Source: UBA1413 sp037447215 | GTDB taxonomy: Bacteria; Bacteroidota; Bacteroidia; Bacteroidales; Prolixibacteraceae | DNA: 64,000 nt | Direction of reading: 5' to 3' | Assembly (NCBI GenBank): GCA_037447215.1 | Contig: JBBIHB010000009.1 | Span: 1 to 64,000 of the forward strand | Part shown: piece by piece, positions 1-9,154 of the stretch | How positions within the stretch are numbered: the first letter of the stretch is position 1 | Layout of the letters: every line of letters begins with the position of its first letter | Notes under the pieces: generated by a model | The model's input: only the letters and a program-made list of their open reading frames with translations | The model's database searches: none | Told to the model about the DNA's origin: nothing | Made by a program: the position numbers and the translations under genes

Positions 1-1
1 C

Positions 2-70
2 GTTGGCGAAACAAAGTTCAGCGGAGCTAATTCCATCCGACCATTAAAAAACAAAACAATTTACAGATGA
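2..70 (+). other. possible 3' end of an upstream gene
   Basis: The second reading frame is open from base 2 and stops at TGA 68-70. That stop overlaps the ATG of the adaptor gene as ATGA, an arrangement typical of translational coupling. The 22 visible codons are too few to assign a family. An efflux permease or ABC subunit would fit the neighbourhood, but this is inference. The first and third frames stop earlier, at 28-30 and 45-47, so the segment could also be non-coding. Confidence 0.2.
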
Positions 71-1176
71 AAAAAGTGATGAAAATTTTTGGACTGGTTG
101 TACTGGCAGCCATATTTTTAGGAACACTTGGGTTTTTATATAAAAAATCGCAACCCAAAGCAGAAGTATTTGAAATAAAAAGCCCTGAAATCAATACCAT
201 TGTGAAAAAAACAGTGGCAACAGGAGCCGTTGAACCGCGGAAAGAGATTGAAATCAAACCGCAGGTTTCAGGTATTATTGAAGAGTTGTTTATTGAACCT
301 GGCGCTATGGTACGGAAAGGCGATGTAATGGCACGGGTCAATATAATCCCCGATATGGTTAACCTGAACAATGCAGAGTCGCGGGTTAACCGGGCAAAAT
401 TGAATTTCGAGGATGCAAAAATCGACTTCGAACGTCAGACAACTCTCTATGAAAAGCAGGTCATTTCGAGGGAAGAATACCAAAAAGCCAACCTGGCATA
501 TAATTCAGCACGCGAAGAATATGAAGCTGCCGAAAACAACCTGGAACTGATCCGCAAAGGGGTAACCAAAACATCAGCAAAAACTACCAATACTTTAATA
601 CGTTCCACTATCGATGGTATGGTACTCGATGTGCCTGTAAAAGAAGGCTTTTCGGTGATACAGGCCAATACTTTCAATGCCGGAACCACCATTGCCGTGG
701 TGGCCGATATGAACGATATGATTTTCAATGGGAAAGTTGACGAAACCGAAGTAGGCAAAATTACCGAAGGAATGAACATAGAGCTCACTATTGGCGCCAT
801 TGACAACGATAAATTTGATGCAGTTCTGAAATATATTGCTCCCAAAGGTAAGACCGAAAACGGAGCTATTCAGTTCGAAATCAGGGCTGATGTATTACTC
901 AAGGAAGATCAGTTTATTCGTTCGGGGTACAGCGCCAACGCCAATATTGTACTGTCACGGCGCGACAGTGTGCTCACTATCCCCGAAGGTTTACTGAAAT
1001 TTGAAAATGATTCGGCGTTTGTGGAAATTGAAAAAAGCGAACAGCAATTCGAAAGAAGAAATGTAAAAACCGGATTATCAGATGGCATTAACATCGAAAT
1101 TCTCGAAGGATTAACCCTGAACGATAAACTGAAAGGTGAAAAAGTTGATCCGAAGAAAGCGAAACAGAAGTCATAG
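67..1176 (+). CDS. HlyD/MacA-type periplasmic adaptor of an efflux pump
   Basis: This 369-residue membrane fusion protein links an inner-membrane transporter to an outer-membrane TolC-like channel. One N-terminal membrane segment (about residues 6-24) is followed by the first half of a barrel-sandwich (about 58-95). A long alpha-helical hairpin rich in E/K/N comes next (about 97-165), then the second lipoyl half (about 178-215), a beta-barrel domain and a membrane-proximal domain. Length and order match MacA/HlyD adaptors. The next gene is a TolC-like protein 53 bp away, so the pair forms a tripartite pump with a transporter outside the window. Substrate cannot be told. The start overlaps an open frame as ATGA, suggesting coupling to an upstream gene. 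Confidence 0.9.
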   Translation: MKKVMKIFGLVVLAAIFLGTLGFLYKKSQPKAEVFEIKSPEINTIVKKTVATGAVEPRKEIEIKPQVSGIIEELFIEPGAMVRKGDVMARVNIIPDMVNLNNAESRVNRAKLNFEDAKIDFERQTTLYEKQVISREEYQKANLAYNSAREEYEAAENNLELIRKGVTKTSAKTTNTLIRSTIDGMVLDVPVKEGFSVIQANTFNAGTTIAVVADMNDMIFNGKVDETEVGKITEGMNIELTIGAIDNDKFDAVLKYIAPKGKTENGAIQFEIRADVLLKEDQFIRSGYSANANIVLSRRDSVLTIPEGLLKFENDSAFVEIEKSEQQFERRNVKTGLSDGINIEILEGLTLNDKLKGEKVDPKKAKQKS

Positions 1177-1196
1177 CCTTATTTCGATCAATAATG

Positions 1197-1204
1197 TAAT
1201 TTTG
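1197..1204 (+). promoter_or_regulatory. Bacteroidetes -7 box ahead of the TolC-like gene
   Basis: The sequence TAATTTTG fits the TAnnTTTG -7 consensus of Bacteroidetes primary sigma promoters and lies 26 bp before the TolC-like start. It may give this gene a promoter besides read-through from the adaptor gene. Confidence 0.4.
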
Positions 1205-1229
1205 ACATATTTTTAATACCAATAATCCG

Positions 1230-2585
1230 ATGAGAAATATTACAACAATACTATTCGGGATACTGCTTGTGTTGGTGGCACACAGAATACCGGCCCAGGA
1301 AATATGGTCGCTCCAGCAGTGTATCGACTATGCACTGGAGAATAATATCCAGATCAAGCAGCAGAACCTTTCAGTCATGTACCAGGAAAACCAATACAAC
1401 CAGTCAAAATTTGATCGGTTGCCAAGTTTCAATGGCCAGATTGGAAACAATTACAATTACGGACGCTCGCTCACTTACCAGAATACATATGAGAATACCA
1501 ATTCCATCAGTGTTTCGGGCGGATTGGGCGCCGATATAACCCTTTGGAACGGTTTTACCCTGCAGAATGCCATTAAACAGCGCGAGCTCGATCTTAAGGC
1601 TTCCATTCAGGATATGCAGAAAGCCAAAGACGACCTGATGCTTACCATTGCTGCGCTATACCTCGAAATCCTGTTTGCCGAAGAGCTGGCCCTGATCGAC
1701 CAGAACCAGATGGAAGTAACCCGTCAGCAGATTAACCGTACCCTGAAACTGGTTGAGGCGGGCAGCATGGCCCGGGGTACGCTGCTCGAAATTGAGGCGC
1801 AGCTTGCCCGCGAAGAACTTCAATTGGTGAACAGCCAGAACCGTACCCAGTTGTCCTATCTCAACCTGTACCAGTTGCTCGAACTTCCCATGTCCAAATC
1901 GTTCCGTATCGAAAAACCCGTATTGCCCAATGTACATACCAGCACAAGTAATTTCAATTCGCTCGAAATATTCAGGAACGCAGTTCAGACCAGGCCCGAA
2001 ATCCTGGCGGCACAGCTTCGTGTTGAAAGCGCCCACCGGATGCTCGACCAGGCAAAAGCAGCCCGGCTGCCCCGCCTTAGCTTTGGCGCCAATTACTACA
2101 ACAATTACAATGATAATTATACCGAGGCTATTGATAATAATCCTTTGCACCGAAGAGTTATTCCTATATCGAAGCAGTTGACCAACAATCAGCGATACGG
2201 GTTTGGATTTACACTATCAGTACCCATTTTCAATAAGTTCCAGGTGCGGACAGGTATTTCAAATGCCGAGTTGCAGATAATGGATTACGAATACCGGCTT
2301 CAGACAAATCGAAACCTTCTTCAGAAGGATATTGAGCAGGCATATACCAATGCTATTGCAGCACTTAAAAGGTTTATTTCGAGCGAAAAAGCTGTTGAAG
2401 CCAGTTCTGAGGCATTCAGGTATGCCGAAGAGAAATACAATGTGGGAATGGTTACTACGGTTGAATACAACCAGATGAAAAACAACCTCACTGCCGCCCA
2501 GTCACAACTCCTGCAGTCGAAATATGAGTACATTTTCCGGACAAAAATACTTGATTTTTATAACGGTGTCCCTATAAAATTGTGA
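1230..2585 (+). CDS. TolC-family outer-membrane efflux protein
   Basis: A 451-residue outer-membrane channel subunit. It has a signal peptide (about residues 1-22, ending near IPAQE) and then the characteristic start EIWSLQQCIDYALENN. Two repeated OEP helical hairpins follow, rich in Q/N/E, with the repeat Q..YG.SLTY in the first half and YG.GFTLSVPIFN in the second. Family members trimerise into a barrel-tunnel that receives substrate from the adaptor, here encoded just upstream. A strong hairpin terminator lies about 40 bp downstream, so the adaptor-TolC pair ends its transcription unit here. Confidence 0.92.
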   Translation: MRNITTILFGILLVLVAHRIPAQEIWSLQQCIDYALENNIQIKQQNLSVMYQENQYNQSKFDRLPSFNGQIGNNYNYGRSLTYQNTYENTNSISVSGGLGADITLWNGFTLQNAIKQRELDLKASIQDMQKAKDDLMLTIAALYLEILFAEELALIDQNQMEVTRQQINRTLKLVEAGSMARGTLLEIEAQLAREELQLVNSQNRTQLSYLNLYQLLELPMSKSFRIEKPVLPNVHTSTSNFNSLEIFRNAVQTRPEILAAQLRVESAHRMLDQAKAARLPRLSFGANYYNNYNDNYTEAIDNNPLHRRVIPISKQLTNNQRYGFGFTLSVPIFNKFQVRTGISNAELQIMDYEYRLQTNRNLLQKDIEQAYTNAIAALKRFISSEKAVEASSEAFRYAEEKYNVGMVTTVEYNQMKNNLTAAQSQLLQSKYEYIFRTKILDFYNGVPIKL

Positions 2586-2624
2586 CGCAGGAACTTATGC
2601 GAAAGGTTAAAGGAGAAAGCAAAG

Positions 2625-2652
2625 AGGCCGGAAAATTTCCGGCCTTATTTTT
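2625..2652 (+). terminator. rho-independent terminator after the TolC-like gene
   Basis: The arms AGGCCGGAAA and TTTCCGGCCT form a GC-rich hairpin followed by TTATTTTTTTC. It lies 40 bp after the TolC-like stop codon. Confidence 0.85.
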
Positions 2653-2683
2653 TTCATTTTTTATGTTCTTCACAAATAAAACG

Positions 2684-2691
2684 TAATTTTG
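2684..2691 (+). promoter_or_regulatory. -7 box for the M16 peptidase gene
   Basis: TAATTTTG matches TAnnTTTG. It lies after the terminator and 62 bp ahead of the peptidase start, the expected place for the promoter of the peptidase-pseudouridine synthase pair. Confidence 0.45.
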
Positions 2692-2753
2692 AAGATACTA
2701 ATATTATGGTAAGCGTCTGTAAATAATAAATTGAATAACATAAAATTTTTATT

Positions 2754-5570
2754 ATGGGAACCAGAAGGATTAAATGGGTTAGATGGCCGGTTTCGATCAC
2801 AGTTTATATTTTTACAGTCTCATTTTCATACGCACAACCGTTGCCAGTCGATTCGGCCATTCGAATCGGGAAACTTGATAACGGTCTTACCTACTACCTT
2901 CGCAACAACCAGGAACCAAAAGAGCGGGCAAGTTTTTATATTATCCAGAATGTTGGTGCCATGCTTGAAGATGATTCGCAGGATGGACTAGCCCATTTTC
3001 TGGAACATATGGCCTTCAATGGAACTAAAAATTTTCCTGGCAAGGGAATCATTAATTCTCTCGAACGTTATGGCGTTGCTTTCGGAAGGAATATAAATGC
3101 TTACACATCGCAGAATGAAACGGTATATACCCTCAGCGATGTGCCGGTGAATTTCCCGGGCTTAATTGACACCTGCCTGCTGATCCTCCACGACTGGTCC
3201 GATTTTCTGCTTCTTGAAGAGGATGAAATTGACCTTGAACGGGGTGTGATTGCCGAAGAATGGCGCACCAGGAGAAATGCCGGCTTCAGGATGCAGAAAC
3301 AGATTATGCCCATTTTGTATAAAGGGTCGAAATACGCTGAAAGGGATATCATTGGAAACATTGATGTGATCCACAATTTTGAATATGAAACCCTGCGAAG
3401 GTTCAATCACGACTGGTACCGCACCGATTTGCAGGCCATTGCAGTGGTTGGCGATATCGATGTGGATGAAGTTGAGCAGAAAATAATTGCCCTTTTCAGC
3501 AAAATTGAAGCTGTTGAAAATGCTCCTGAAAGGGTATTTCATGAGGTTCCTTTCCACTCCGAAACACTTTTTGCACGGGCAACCGATCCGGAAGCAACCT
3601 CACATTCGCTTTCCATTTATGTGAAACACGAAGGCACAATGCCCGAAAATAAATCGGCAAATTATTTAAGGGGCACCTATGTAAACAACCTTTTTAACCG
3701 GATGATGAGCGAGCGGATAGCCGTATTGCTGCAAAAAGGATCACCTCCTTTCATTTCAGGGAGTGTAGGATATGGAGGATTTGTAAGGGGATACAATGTT
3801 TTCAGCATATCACTTAATGCGCACCCCAACCGCATGGATGAAGGATTAAGGGCATTATATTCTGAAGCCCGCCGTGCCTACCTTCATGGATTTACCGAGT
3901 CGGAACTCAAAAGGGCCAAAAGCAATATTCTTACCCAGACAGAAAACCGATGGAGACAACAGGATAAAATCAGTAACGATCAGTTTATACGTCGTATGGT
4001 CAATCATTATCTGACAGGCGAACCTTTGGTTTCAGTAGATTTCGAGTGGGAATTTGTCCAGGCTGTTCTCCCGACCATTACGGTTGAAGAAGTATCGGCA
4101 AAGGCAAAGCAATGGATGAGGGATGAAAACCGCGTGATTGTGGTTTCGGGCCCTGAGGCTGCCAAACTAAAGCTTCTTTCGGAAGACATGGTTCTCTCTA
4201 TCCTAGAAGAAGTTGAAAACAGCACAGTTGAACCTTATAAAGAAGATATCCTGGCCGAATCTCTCATCAGCCAAAAACTGAAAGGTTCCCCGGTTGTTGC
4301 TGCCCGTAAACTAACGGATATAAACGCAGTGGAATGGACCCTGGCGAACCAGGCAAAGGTAGTTTATCGGTTTGCCGATTATCAGAACGATAATGTGATG
4401 TTTTATGCGGTAAGCCCGGGCGGAAATTCCCTGTATGCCCCCGAAAAACTTGCCTCTGCCAATATGTTGGGCAATTTCATAGGCAGTTTTGGCGCGGGAG
4501 ATTTTGATGCAGTTACACTCCGCAGGATGCTTGCCGGTAAAAATGTGAGTATCAGCCCGGGTTTGGGGGGATTATACGAAACGTTCAGTGGAAGCGCCTC
4601 TCCACGAGACTTTGAGACCCTCCTTCAACTGCTTTACCTTTATTTTGAGCAACCCCGATTTGATGAAGAGGCATATAAAGCCATGCGTGCAAGGCTCGAA
4701 GCAACGGTTGCAAATATGCAAAACAATCCACAGAAAATAATGAGCGACTCGCTTCAGAGGATTATAACCGGCAATAGTGAACGCCTTAAACTTGTTACCT
4801 CAGAGCTTTTCAATGAATTCTCATTCGGTCAGATGGAACAAATATACCGCGACCGCTTTATGGACGCGGGTGATTTTGTTTTTTTCATAGTAGGAAATAT
4901 TCAGGAAAATGATGCTAAAGAATTGGCTGAAAAGTATATCGGATCGATAACTGATCATCCGCGAACTGAATCCTGGAAAGACAACCAGGTCATATTTCCT
5001 GAAGGAAGAACAGAAAAGCAAATACCCGTTTCGTTGCAAACCGAAAAGGCCAATGTAGTGGTTATTTTCAGAAACAGCATGGAATTCACCCCCAGGAAAA
5101 ACCTGGCCATGGATGTTGTAAGGGAAGTTTTACTTCTGAGGTATATTGAAGATATCAGAGAGAAAGAGGGAGGTACCTACGGGGTGAGTGTCGCTTCACA
5201 AAATGAAAGTCATCCACGCGAAGAGAAAAGGTTGCAGATGAGTTTCGATACCGATCCCGAAAAAGCGCAACACCTTAAATCTATTATCTATCGCGAGATT
5301 GACCTGCTTATTAAAAATGGCCCAACATTGGAGAACCTCGACAAAGTGGTAAAAAACATGCTGAAAGAAATTGAACAGGCCAAACCCAACAACAACTACT
5401 GGATGAATGTATTGATGCGGTTTTACCAGGTGGGAATCAATAATAGTGACCCGGATAATTACGAGAACATCCTCACTTCGTTTACTACAGATGATATCAG
5501 GCAGTTTGCCCAAAGTTTTTTTGCTGGTTCCGACGTTGTGGATGTGGTATTTGTACCTTTAAAGGAATGA
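2754..5570 (+). CDS. M16 family zinc metallopeptidase, exported
   Basis: A 938-residue pitrilysin-like protease. After an N-terminal signal sequence (about residues 1-28, ending SYAQP) comes the inverted zinc motif HFLEH (H81, E84, H85), within GLAHFLEHMAFNG. The downstream ERGVIAEEW segment supplies the third zinc ligand. Two tandem M16 halves follow: the N half carries the catalytic site, while the C half (about 510-938) lacks a zinc motif, as usual for single-chain members. It probably degrades peptides in the periplasm or at the surface. The stop codon overlaps the start of the pseudouridine synthase gene (ATGA). Confidence 0.93.
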   Translation: MGTRRIKWVRWPVSITVYIFTVSFSYAQPLPVDSAIRIGKLDNGLTYYLRNNQEPKERASFYIIQNVGAMLEDDSQDGLAHFLEHMAFNGTKNFPGKGIINSLERYGVAFGRNINAYTSQNETVYTLSDVPVNFPGLIDTCLLILHDWSDFLLLEEDEIDLERGVIAEEWRTRRNAGFRMQKQIMPILYKGSKYAERDIIGNIDVIHNFEYETLRRFNHDWYRTDLQAIAVVGDIDVDEVEQKIIALFSKIEAVENAPERVFHEVPFHSETLFARATDPEATSHSLSIYVKHEGTMPENKSANYLRGTYVNNLFNRMMSERIAVLLQKGSPPFISGSVGYGGFVRGYNVFSISLNAHPNRMDEGLRALYSEARRAYLHGFTESELKRAKSNILTQTENRWRQQDKISNDQFIRRMVNHYLTGEPLVSVDFEWEFVQAVLPTITVEEVSAKAKQWMRDENRVIVVSGPEAAKLKLLSEDMVLSILEEVENSTVEPYKEDILAESLISQKLKGSPVVAARKLTDINAVEWTLANQAKVVYRFADYQNDNVMFYAVSPGGNSLYAPEKLASANMLGNFIGSFGAGDFDAVTLRRMLAGKNVSISPGLGGLYETFSGSASPRDFETLLQLLYLYFEQPRFDEEAYKAMRARLEATVANMQNNPQKIMSDSLQRIITGNSERLKLVTSELFNEFSFGQMEQIYRDRFMDAGDFVFFIVGNIQENDAKELAEKYIGSITDHPRTESWKDNQVIFPEGRTEKQIPVSLQTEKANVVVIFRNSMEFTPRKNLAMDVVREVLLLRYIEDIREKEGGTYGVSVASQNESHPREEKRLQMSFDTDPEKAQHLKSIIYREIDLLIKNGPTLENLDKVVKNMLKEIEQAKPNNNYWMNVLMRFYQVGINNSDPDNYENILTSFTTDDIRQFAQSFFAGSDVVDVVFVPLKE

Positions 5571-6496
5571 CATCAGGATTGGGTAGGAGTTTGGTACATA
5601 TTGTTCAAAATGAAGTCACCGGAAAGCGTTTGAGCGATTATGTTCCGGGCAAATTTCCGGGATTGGATACCAAATCGGCAGCAAAGAATGTGATCAAAAG
5701 GGGTGAAATAATGGTTCAGGGCAATGTGGCATCTACCGCAACCCTTGTTTTTCATGGTTACACCATTGTGTGGAATAAACCTGAACAGATTATTCCGGCA
5801 AAAATTTACAAGGTAAATTTGAACGTAGTTTTTGAAGACGAATACCTTGCAATAGTAAACAAGCCAGCCGGGATTGTGGTCAGCGGCAAACGATTCGATA
5901 CCCTTGAAAACGGTCTTCGGGCTTATCTGAAACCTTCGCCGCTAGAAGATGCTTTAGCCTTGCCACGTGCCATTCACCGTCTCGATAGCTCAACAAGTGG
6001 ATTGGTAATTGTTGCCAAAACACATTCCATGCGGATTTCACTTGGCCGGTTGATCGAAGAGAAAGCCATTTCAAAAACCTACCATGCTTTGGTTATTGGC
6101 GAACCTTTACCTTTTGGTTTTTTCGATTCGCCGGTAAACTGCAAAAAAGCCTTAACCCGGTTCGAAACCGTGAAAACCATTCCGTCGCTTGTAAGTGGAC
6201 GGCTATCACTACTCAGGCTATTCCCCGAAACAGGCCGTACCCATCAGATCAGGATTCATTTGTGGGAGGCGGGATTTCCCATTTTGGGCGATAAACTTTA
6301 TGGTAAACCTGGATTTGTACTCAGGGGAAAAGGACTGTTCCTTAGTGCCACCGGAGTTGAATTTTTTCATCCTGTTAAAGGAAAGCAAATAAAAGTTGCG
6401 ATTGATTTACCTGGGAAATTTCAACGATTTATTGCAGGTGAATACCGCCGGTGGGAAAAATATTCGCCGGAAGCCCTTAAAACTTCCGGCGAATAA
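5567..6496 (+). CDS. RluA-family pseudouridine synthase
   Basis: A 309-residue enzyme that isomerises uridine to pseudouridine in rRNA or tRNA. An N-terminal S4-like RNA-binding region (about residues 12-65, with GKRLSDYV and IKRGEIMVQG) precedes the catalytic domain. The catalytic aspartate is D140 in HRLDSSTSGLVIVAKT. The C-terminal signature PETGRTHQIRIHL is present. The gene starts inside the last codons of the M16 gene (4-bp ATGA overlap), so it is probably translationally coupled. The target position in RNA cannot be assigned from sequence alone. Confidence 0.92.
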   Translation: MTSGLGRSLVHIVQNEVTGKRLSDYVPGKFPGLDTKSAAKNVIKRGEIMVQGNVASTATLVFHGYTIVWNKPEQIIPAKIYKVNLNVVFEDEYLAIVNKPAGIVVSGKRFDTLENGLRAYLKPSPLEDALALPRAIHRLDSSTSGLVIVAKTHSMRISLGRLIEEKAISKTYHALVIGEPLPFGFFDSPVNCKKALTRFETVKTIPSLVSGRLSLLRLFPETGRTHQIRIHLWEAGFPILGDKLYGKPGFVLRGKGLFLSATGVEFFHPVKGKQIKVAIDLPGKFQRFIAGEYRRWEKYSPEALKTSGE

Positions 6497-6503
6497 GGCA
6501 TAT

Positions 6504-6677
6504 TTATTTCGGCTCCCAGTAACAAACTTTGGGCGAAACAATTTTACCTTCGGCTTTAAGGGATTTCATAGCCTTGTCAACCTCTTTTTTATCGAGACCA
6601 GAAGCTTCGGCAATTTCACCTGCTTTCAAAGCTTTCCCTGCAGCTTTCATGGTTTCAAGAACTTTTTCAACACTCAT
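6504..6677 (-). CDS. 57-residue winged-helix-like small protein
   Basis: A complete short frame of 57 residues begins MSVEKVLETMKAAGKALKAG and ends VCYWEPK. The pattern of helix, turn and helix (ALKAGEIAEASGLDKKEVDKAM) with a small C-terminal wing (LKAEGKIVSPKVCYWEP) resembles a minimal winged-helix DNA-binding module found as short stand-alone proteins in Bacteroidales and some anaerobes. The lysine-rich composition agrees with nucleic-acid binding. It is encoded on the minus strand, convergent with the pseudouridine synthase gene (7-bp gap) and downstream of superoxide dismutase. Function is unknown; a regulatory role is inference only. Confidence 0.7.
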   Translation of the reverse strand: MSVEKVLETMKAAGKALKAGEIAEASGLDKKEVDKAMKSLKAEGKIVSPKVCYWEPK

Positions 6678-6734
6678 AATTAATTCGAATTAAAAATTTT
6701 GATCAAAAATAGAAAATCCTTTAATAATATCCCT

Positions 6735-7316
6735 TCAACCGCCAAATCTTTTCGAAATCACTTTCCAATCAACCACTTTCCAGAAATCTTCAATATACTT
6801 GACCCGTAAGTTTTGTTTGTCGAGGTAGTAGGCATGTTCCCAGACATCGCAGGTAAGAAGCGGTTTTTTCCCGTCCCTGATTGGGCATCCTGCATTTGAA
6901 GACTGAACGATTTCAAGTTTTCCATCCTCAGTTTTTACCAGCCATGTCCATCCGGAACCAAATAAAGTGGCCGCAGCTTTGTTGAATTGTTCTGTAAAAG
7001 CCTCCATAGAGCCGAAATCTATTTCAATAGCAGCTTTTAGTTCGTTTTTAGGCTCGTGGTACCCATTGGGCGAAAATTGCTCAAAATAAAAGGTGTGATT
7101 GAAAACCTGTGCCCCATTGTTGAAAATGCCCCCATCGGCTTTCATGATAATTTCCTCAAGGGTGGCGTTTTCGAATGGAGTTCCCATAATCAGGCTGTTT
7201 ACGTTATTCACATAAGCCTGATGATGTTTGCCATAGTGAAACTCAATGGTTTGAGCGCTTATATAGGGTTCAAGCGCATCTTTGGCATAAGGCAATGCCG
7301 GTAATGTAAAAGCCAT
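6735..7316 (-). CDS. iron/manganese superoxide dismutase
   Basis: A 193-residue enzyme that dismutates superoxide to oxygen and hydrogen peroxide, without a signal peptide and therefore cytoplasmic. The start chosen is MAFTLPALPY, because an upstream in-frame ATG (7364) would add 16 residues not found in the family. Metal ligands are visible: H27 in IEFHYGKHH, the second His in FNHTFYF, and Asp/His in CDVWEHAYYLD. FNNGAQVFNHTFYF is closer to the Fe or cambialistic type of Bacteroides/Porphyromonas than to the strict Mn type. The gene stands alone, in keeping with oxygen defence in an anaerobe. Confidence 0.95.
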   Translation of the reverse strand: MAFTLPALPYAKDALEPYISAQTIEFHYGKHHQAYVNNVNSLIMGTPFENATLEEIIMKADGGIFNNGAQVFNHTFYFEQFSPNGYHEPKNELKAAIEIDFGSMEAFTEQFNKAAATLFGSGWTWLVKTEDGKLEIVQSSNAGCPIRDGKKPLLTCDVWEHAYYLDKQNLRVKYIEDFWKVVDWKVISKRFGG

Positions 7317-7451
7317 AATGTTGATTTTAAGGTTAATACTAAATTTTTTTGGTTTTTCAATCAAGTAAAATTAAATAATATTTGTCTATTTGCTGCCAAA
7401 TTACTAAACTTGCACACCTTTTTAAAGGGAGTTTATTAAAAAGATTTTTTA

Positions 7452-7525
7452 GGGCCCATAGCTCAGTCGGTTAGAGCATCTGACTCATAATCAGGGGGTC
7501 GCTGGTTCAAGCCCAGCTGGGCCCA
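7452..7525 (+). tRNA. tRNA with CAU anticodon, probably tRNA-Ile2 (lysidine type)
   Basis: A full 74-nt cloverleaf: acceptor stem GGGCCCA/TGGGCCC, D stem GCTC/GAGC, anticodon stem TCTGA/TCAGG with loop CTCATAA, T stem GCTGG/CCAGC with loop TTCAAGC, discriminator A. The anticodon CAT occurs in elongator Met, initiator Met and Ile2 tRNAs. Pairs C4-G69 and C5-G68 are the determinants that TilS recognises in tRNA-Ile2, whereas E. coli elongator tRNA-Met has U4-A69 and A5-U68. The first acceptor pair G1-C72 argues against the initiator. The 3' CCA is not encoded: the discriminator is followed by CCCAA. A terminator follows immediately. Confidence 0.92.
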
Positions 7526-7565
7526 CCCAAAAAGCTGCAAATTCTTTTGCAGCTTTTTGGGTTTT
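7526..7565 (+). terminator. strong rho-independent terminator after the tRNA
   Basis: A 16-bp perfect stem (CCCAAAAAGCTGCAAA with TTTGCAGCTTTTTGGG), a 4-nt loop and then GTTTTATG. It starts at the first base after the tRNA discriminator, so 3' maturation must trim the hairpin. Confidence 0.9.
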
Positions 7566-7728
7566 ATGAGGTCGCTTGTTAACCACAGTTTTATTTCATA
7601 CCTTGTGGACTTCATATCTTTGTGGGCACTATCATTAAACCTTTAAGATTTTCACTCTGGTAAGGTTTATTTCATATTTACATAATGTGTGCTTAGCTGT
7701 TTGTCATAACCGGGTATTACCGGGTCAC

Positions 7729-7757
7729 AAAAAAAAGCCGCCCCAAACCAGAGCGGC
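7729..7757 (-). terminator. terminator of the xylBA operon
   Basis: Read on the minus strand, GCCGCTC and GGGCGGC (one G-T pair) form a stem around TGGTTTG, followed directly by eight Ts. It lies 28 bp past the xylA stop codon. The 7566-7728 stretch between the two convergent terminators holds nothing I can assign, apart from a promoter-like TATCTTTG near 7616. Confidence 0.8.
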
Positions 7758-7784
7758 CTAATAAAAGATCAGATTAATTATTTC

Positions 7785-9110
7785 TTAAATATACCAATTA
7801 ATTAACTGTTCGAGCAATTCCTGTTTGCCGCTAACCATAGCGGGTTCACCAACCAATTTAGCATTTTCGTACAGCTCGGTCAGGGTGAGTTTGCCGGCCT
7901 CAAATTCGGCTCCTTTCCCTGAATCGAACGAAGCATAGCGGGCTTTGCGCATTTTCAGGTAATCCGAATCGTTGAGGATTTTTTCGGCAATAATCAGCGA
8001 ACGGGCAAAAACATCCATCCCGGTAACATGGGCTATGAATATATCTTCGAGGTCGGTTGAATTACGACGGGCCCTAGCGTCGAAGTTGATACCGCCAGTA
8101 GTAAAACCACCAGCCTGTACAATCTCGAGCATGGCTTCTGTAACTTCATAAATATTGGTGGGGAACTCATCGGTATCCCATCCGTTCTGGTAGTCGCCCT
8201 TATTGGCATCAATCGAGCCTAACATTCCGTTGTCGGCAGCAAAGCGGAGCTCGTGAGCAAAGGTATGACCGGCCAGGGTGGCGTGGTTAACTTCGATATT
8301 GAGTTTGAAATCCTTGTCGAGTCCATATTTTGCAAGGAAGCCCATAACCGTTTGAACATCAAAATCGTACTGATGCTTTGTTGGTTCCATTGGTTTGGGT
8401 TCAATCAGGAATGTTCCATTGAAGCCCTGTTTGCGGCCATAATCACGTGCCAGGCCAAGGAACATGCCCATGTGGTCGAGTTCGCGTTTAGTGTCGGTGT
8501 TGTGTAGGGTCATATACCCTTCGCGTCCGCCCCAAAACACATAGTTTTGGCCACCTAAAGCAATGGTAGCGTCAATCGCATTCTTAATCTGTACTGCAAC
8601 GTTACTTACTACATTGAAATCGGGATTGGTTGCGGCACCGTTCATATAGCGCGGATTACTGAATACGTTGGCAGTTCCCCAGAGCAGTTTAACACCGGTT
8701 TCCTGTTGGCGTTCTTTGGCATAATCGACCATTTTAGCCAGTCGTTTTTCAATTTCGAATACTGAACCGTCGCCAACTACATCGGTATCGTGGAAGCAAT
8801 AGAACGGAGCACCCAGTTTGGTGATAAACTCAAATGCGGCATCCATTTTGTCCCTGGCATTGTCCATCGGGTCGGATGCTACATCCCATGGGAAATTTTT
8901 GGTTCCCGGTCCGAATGGATCGCCACCATCACCACAGAGGGTGTGCCAGTATGCCACTGCAAAACGCATAAATTCCTTCATGGGTTTGCCGGCTACTACT
9001 TTGTTTTCGTCGTACCATTTAAAAGCCAGCGGATTTCTCGACAGCGGGCCTTCGTACTTGATTTTCCCTATTCCAGGGAAAAACTCCTTATTTCCTTTAA
9101 AGTATTCCAT
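7785..9110 (-). CDS. xylA: xylose isomerase
   Basis: A 441-residue cytoplasmic enzyme converting D-xylose to D-xylulose. All hallmarks are visible: FHDTDVVGDG with the catalytic histidine, KPMEPTKHQYDFD, the metal-binding EVNHATLAGHTFAHELRFA, and DANKGDYQNGWDTDEFP. The length matches the class II enzymes of Bacteroidetes. It lies 44 bp after xylB and is followed by a terminator, so it is the last gene of the operon. The gene is intact. Confidence 0.97.
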   Translation of the reverse strand: MEYFKGNKEFFPGIGKIKYEGPLSRNPLAFKWYDENKVVAGKPMKEFMRFAVAYWHTLCGDGGDPFGPGTKNFPWDVASDPMDNARDKMDAAFEFITKLGAPFYCFHDTDVVGDGSVFEIEKRLAKMVDYAKERQQETGVKLLWGTANVFSNPRYMNGAATNPDFNVVSNVAVQIKNAIDATIALGGQNYVFWGGREGYMTLHNTDTKRELDHMGMFLGLARDYGRKQGFNGTFLIEPKPMEPTKHQYDFDVQTVMGFLAKYGLDKDFKLNIEVNHATLAGHTFAHELRFAADNGMLGSIDANKGDYQNGWDTDEFPTNIYEVTEAMLEIVQAGGFTTGGINFDARARRNSTDLEDIFIAHVTGMDVFARSLIIAEKILNDSDYLKMRKARYASFDSGKGAEFEAGKLTLTELYENAKLVGEPAMVSGKQELLEQLINWYI

Positions 9111-9154
9111 AATATTGATTTTAATGTTTGTAATATGATTCCAGATATATCCTG

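Noticed and set aside
7566..7728. A promoter-like TATCTTTG near 7616 on the plus strand
   Set aside because: No plus-strand gene follows before the convergent xylBA terminator, so there is nothing for it to drive.
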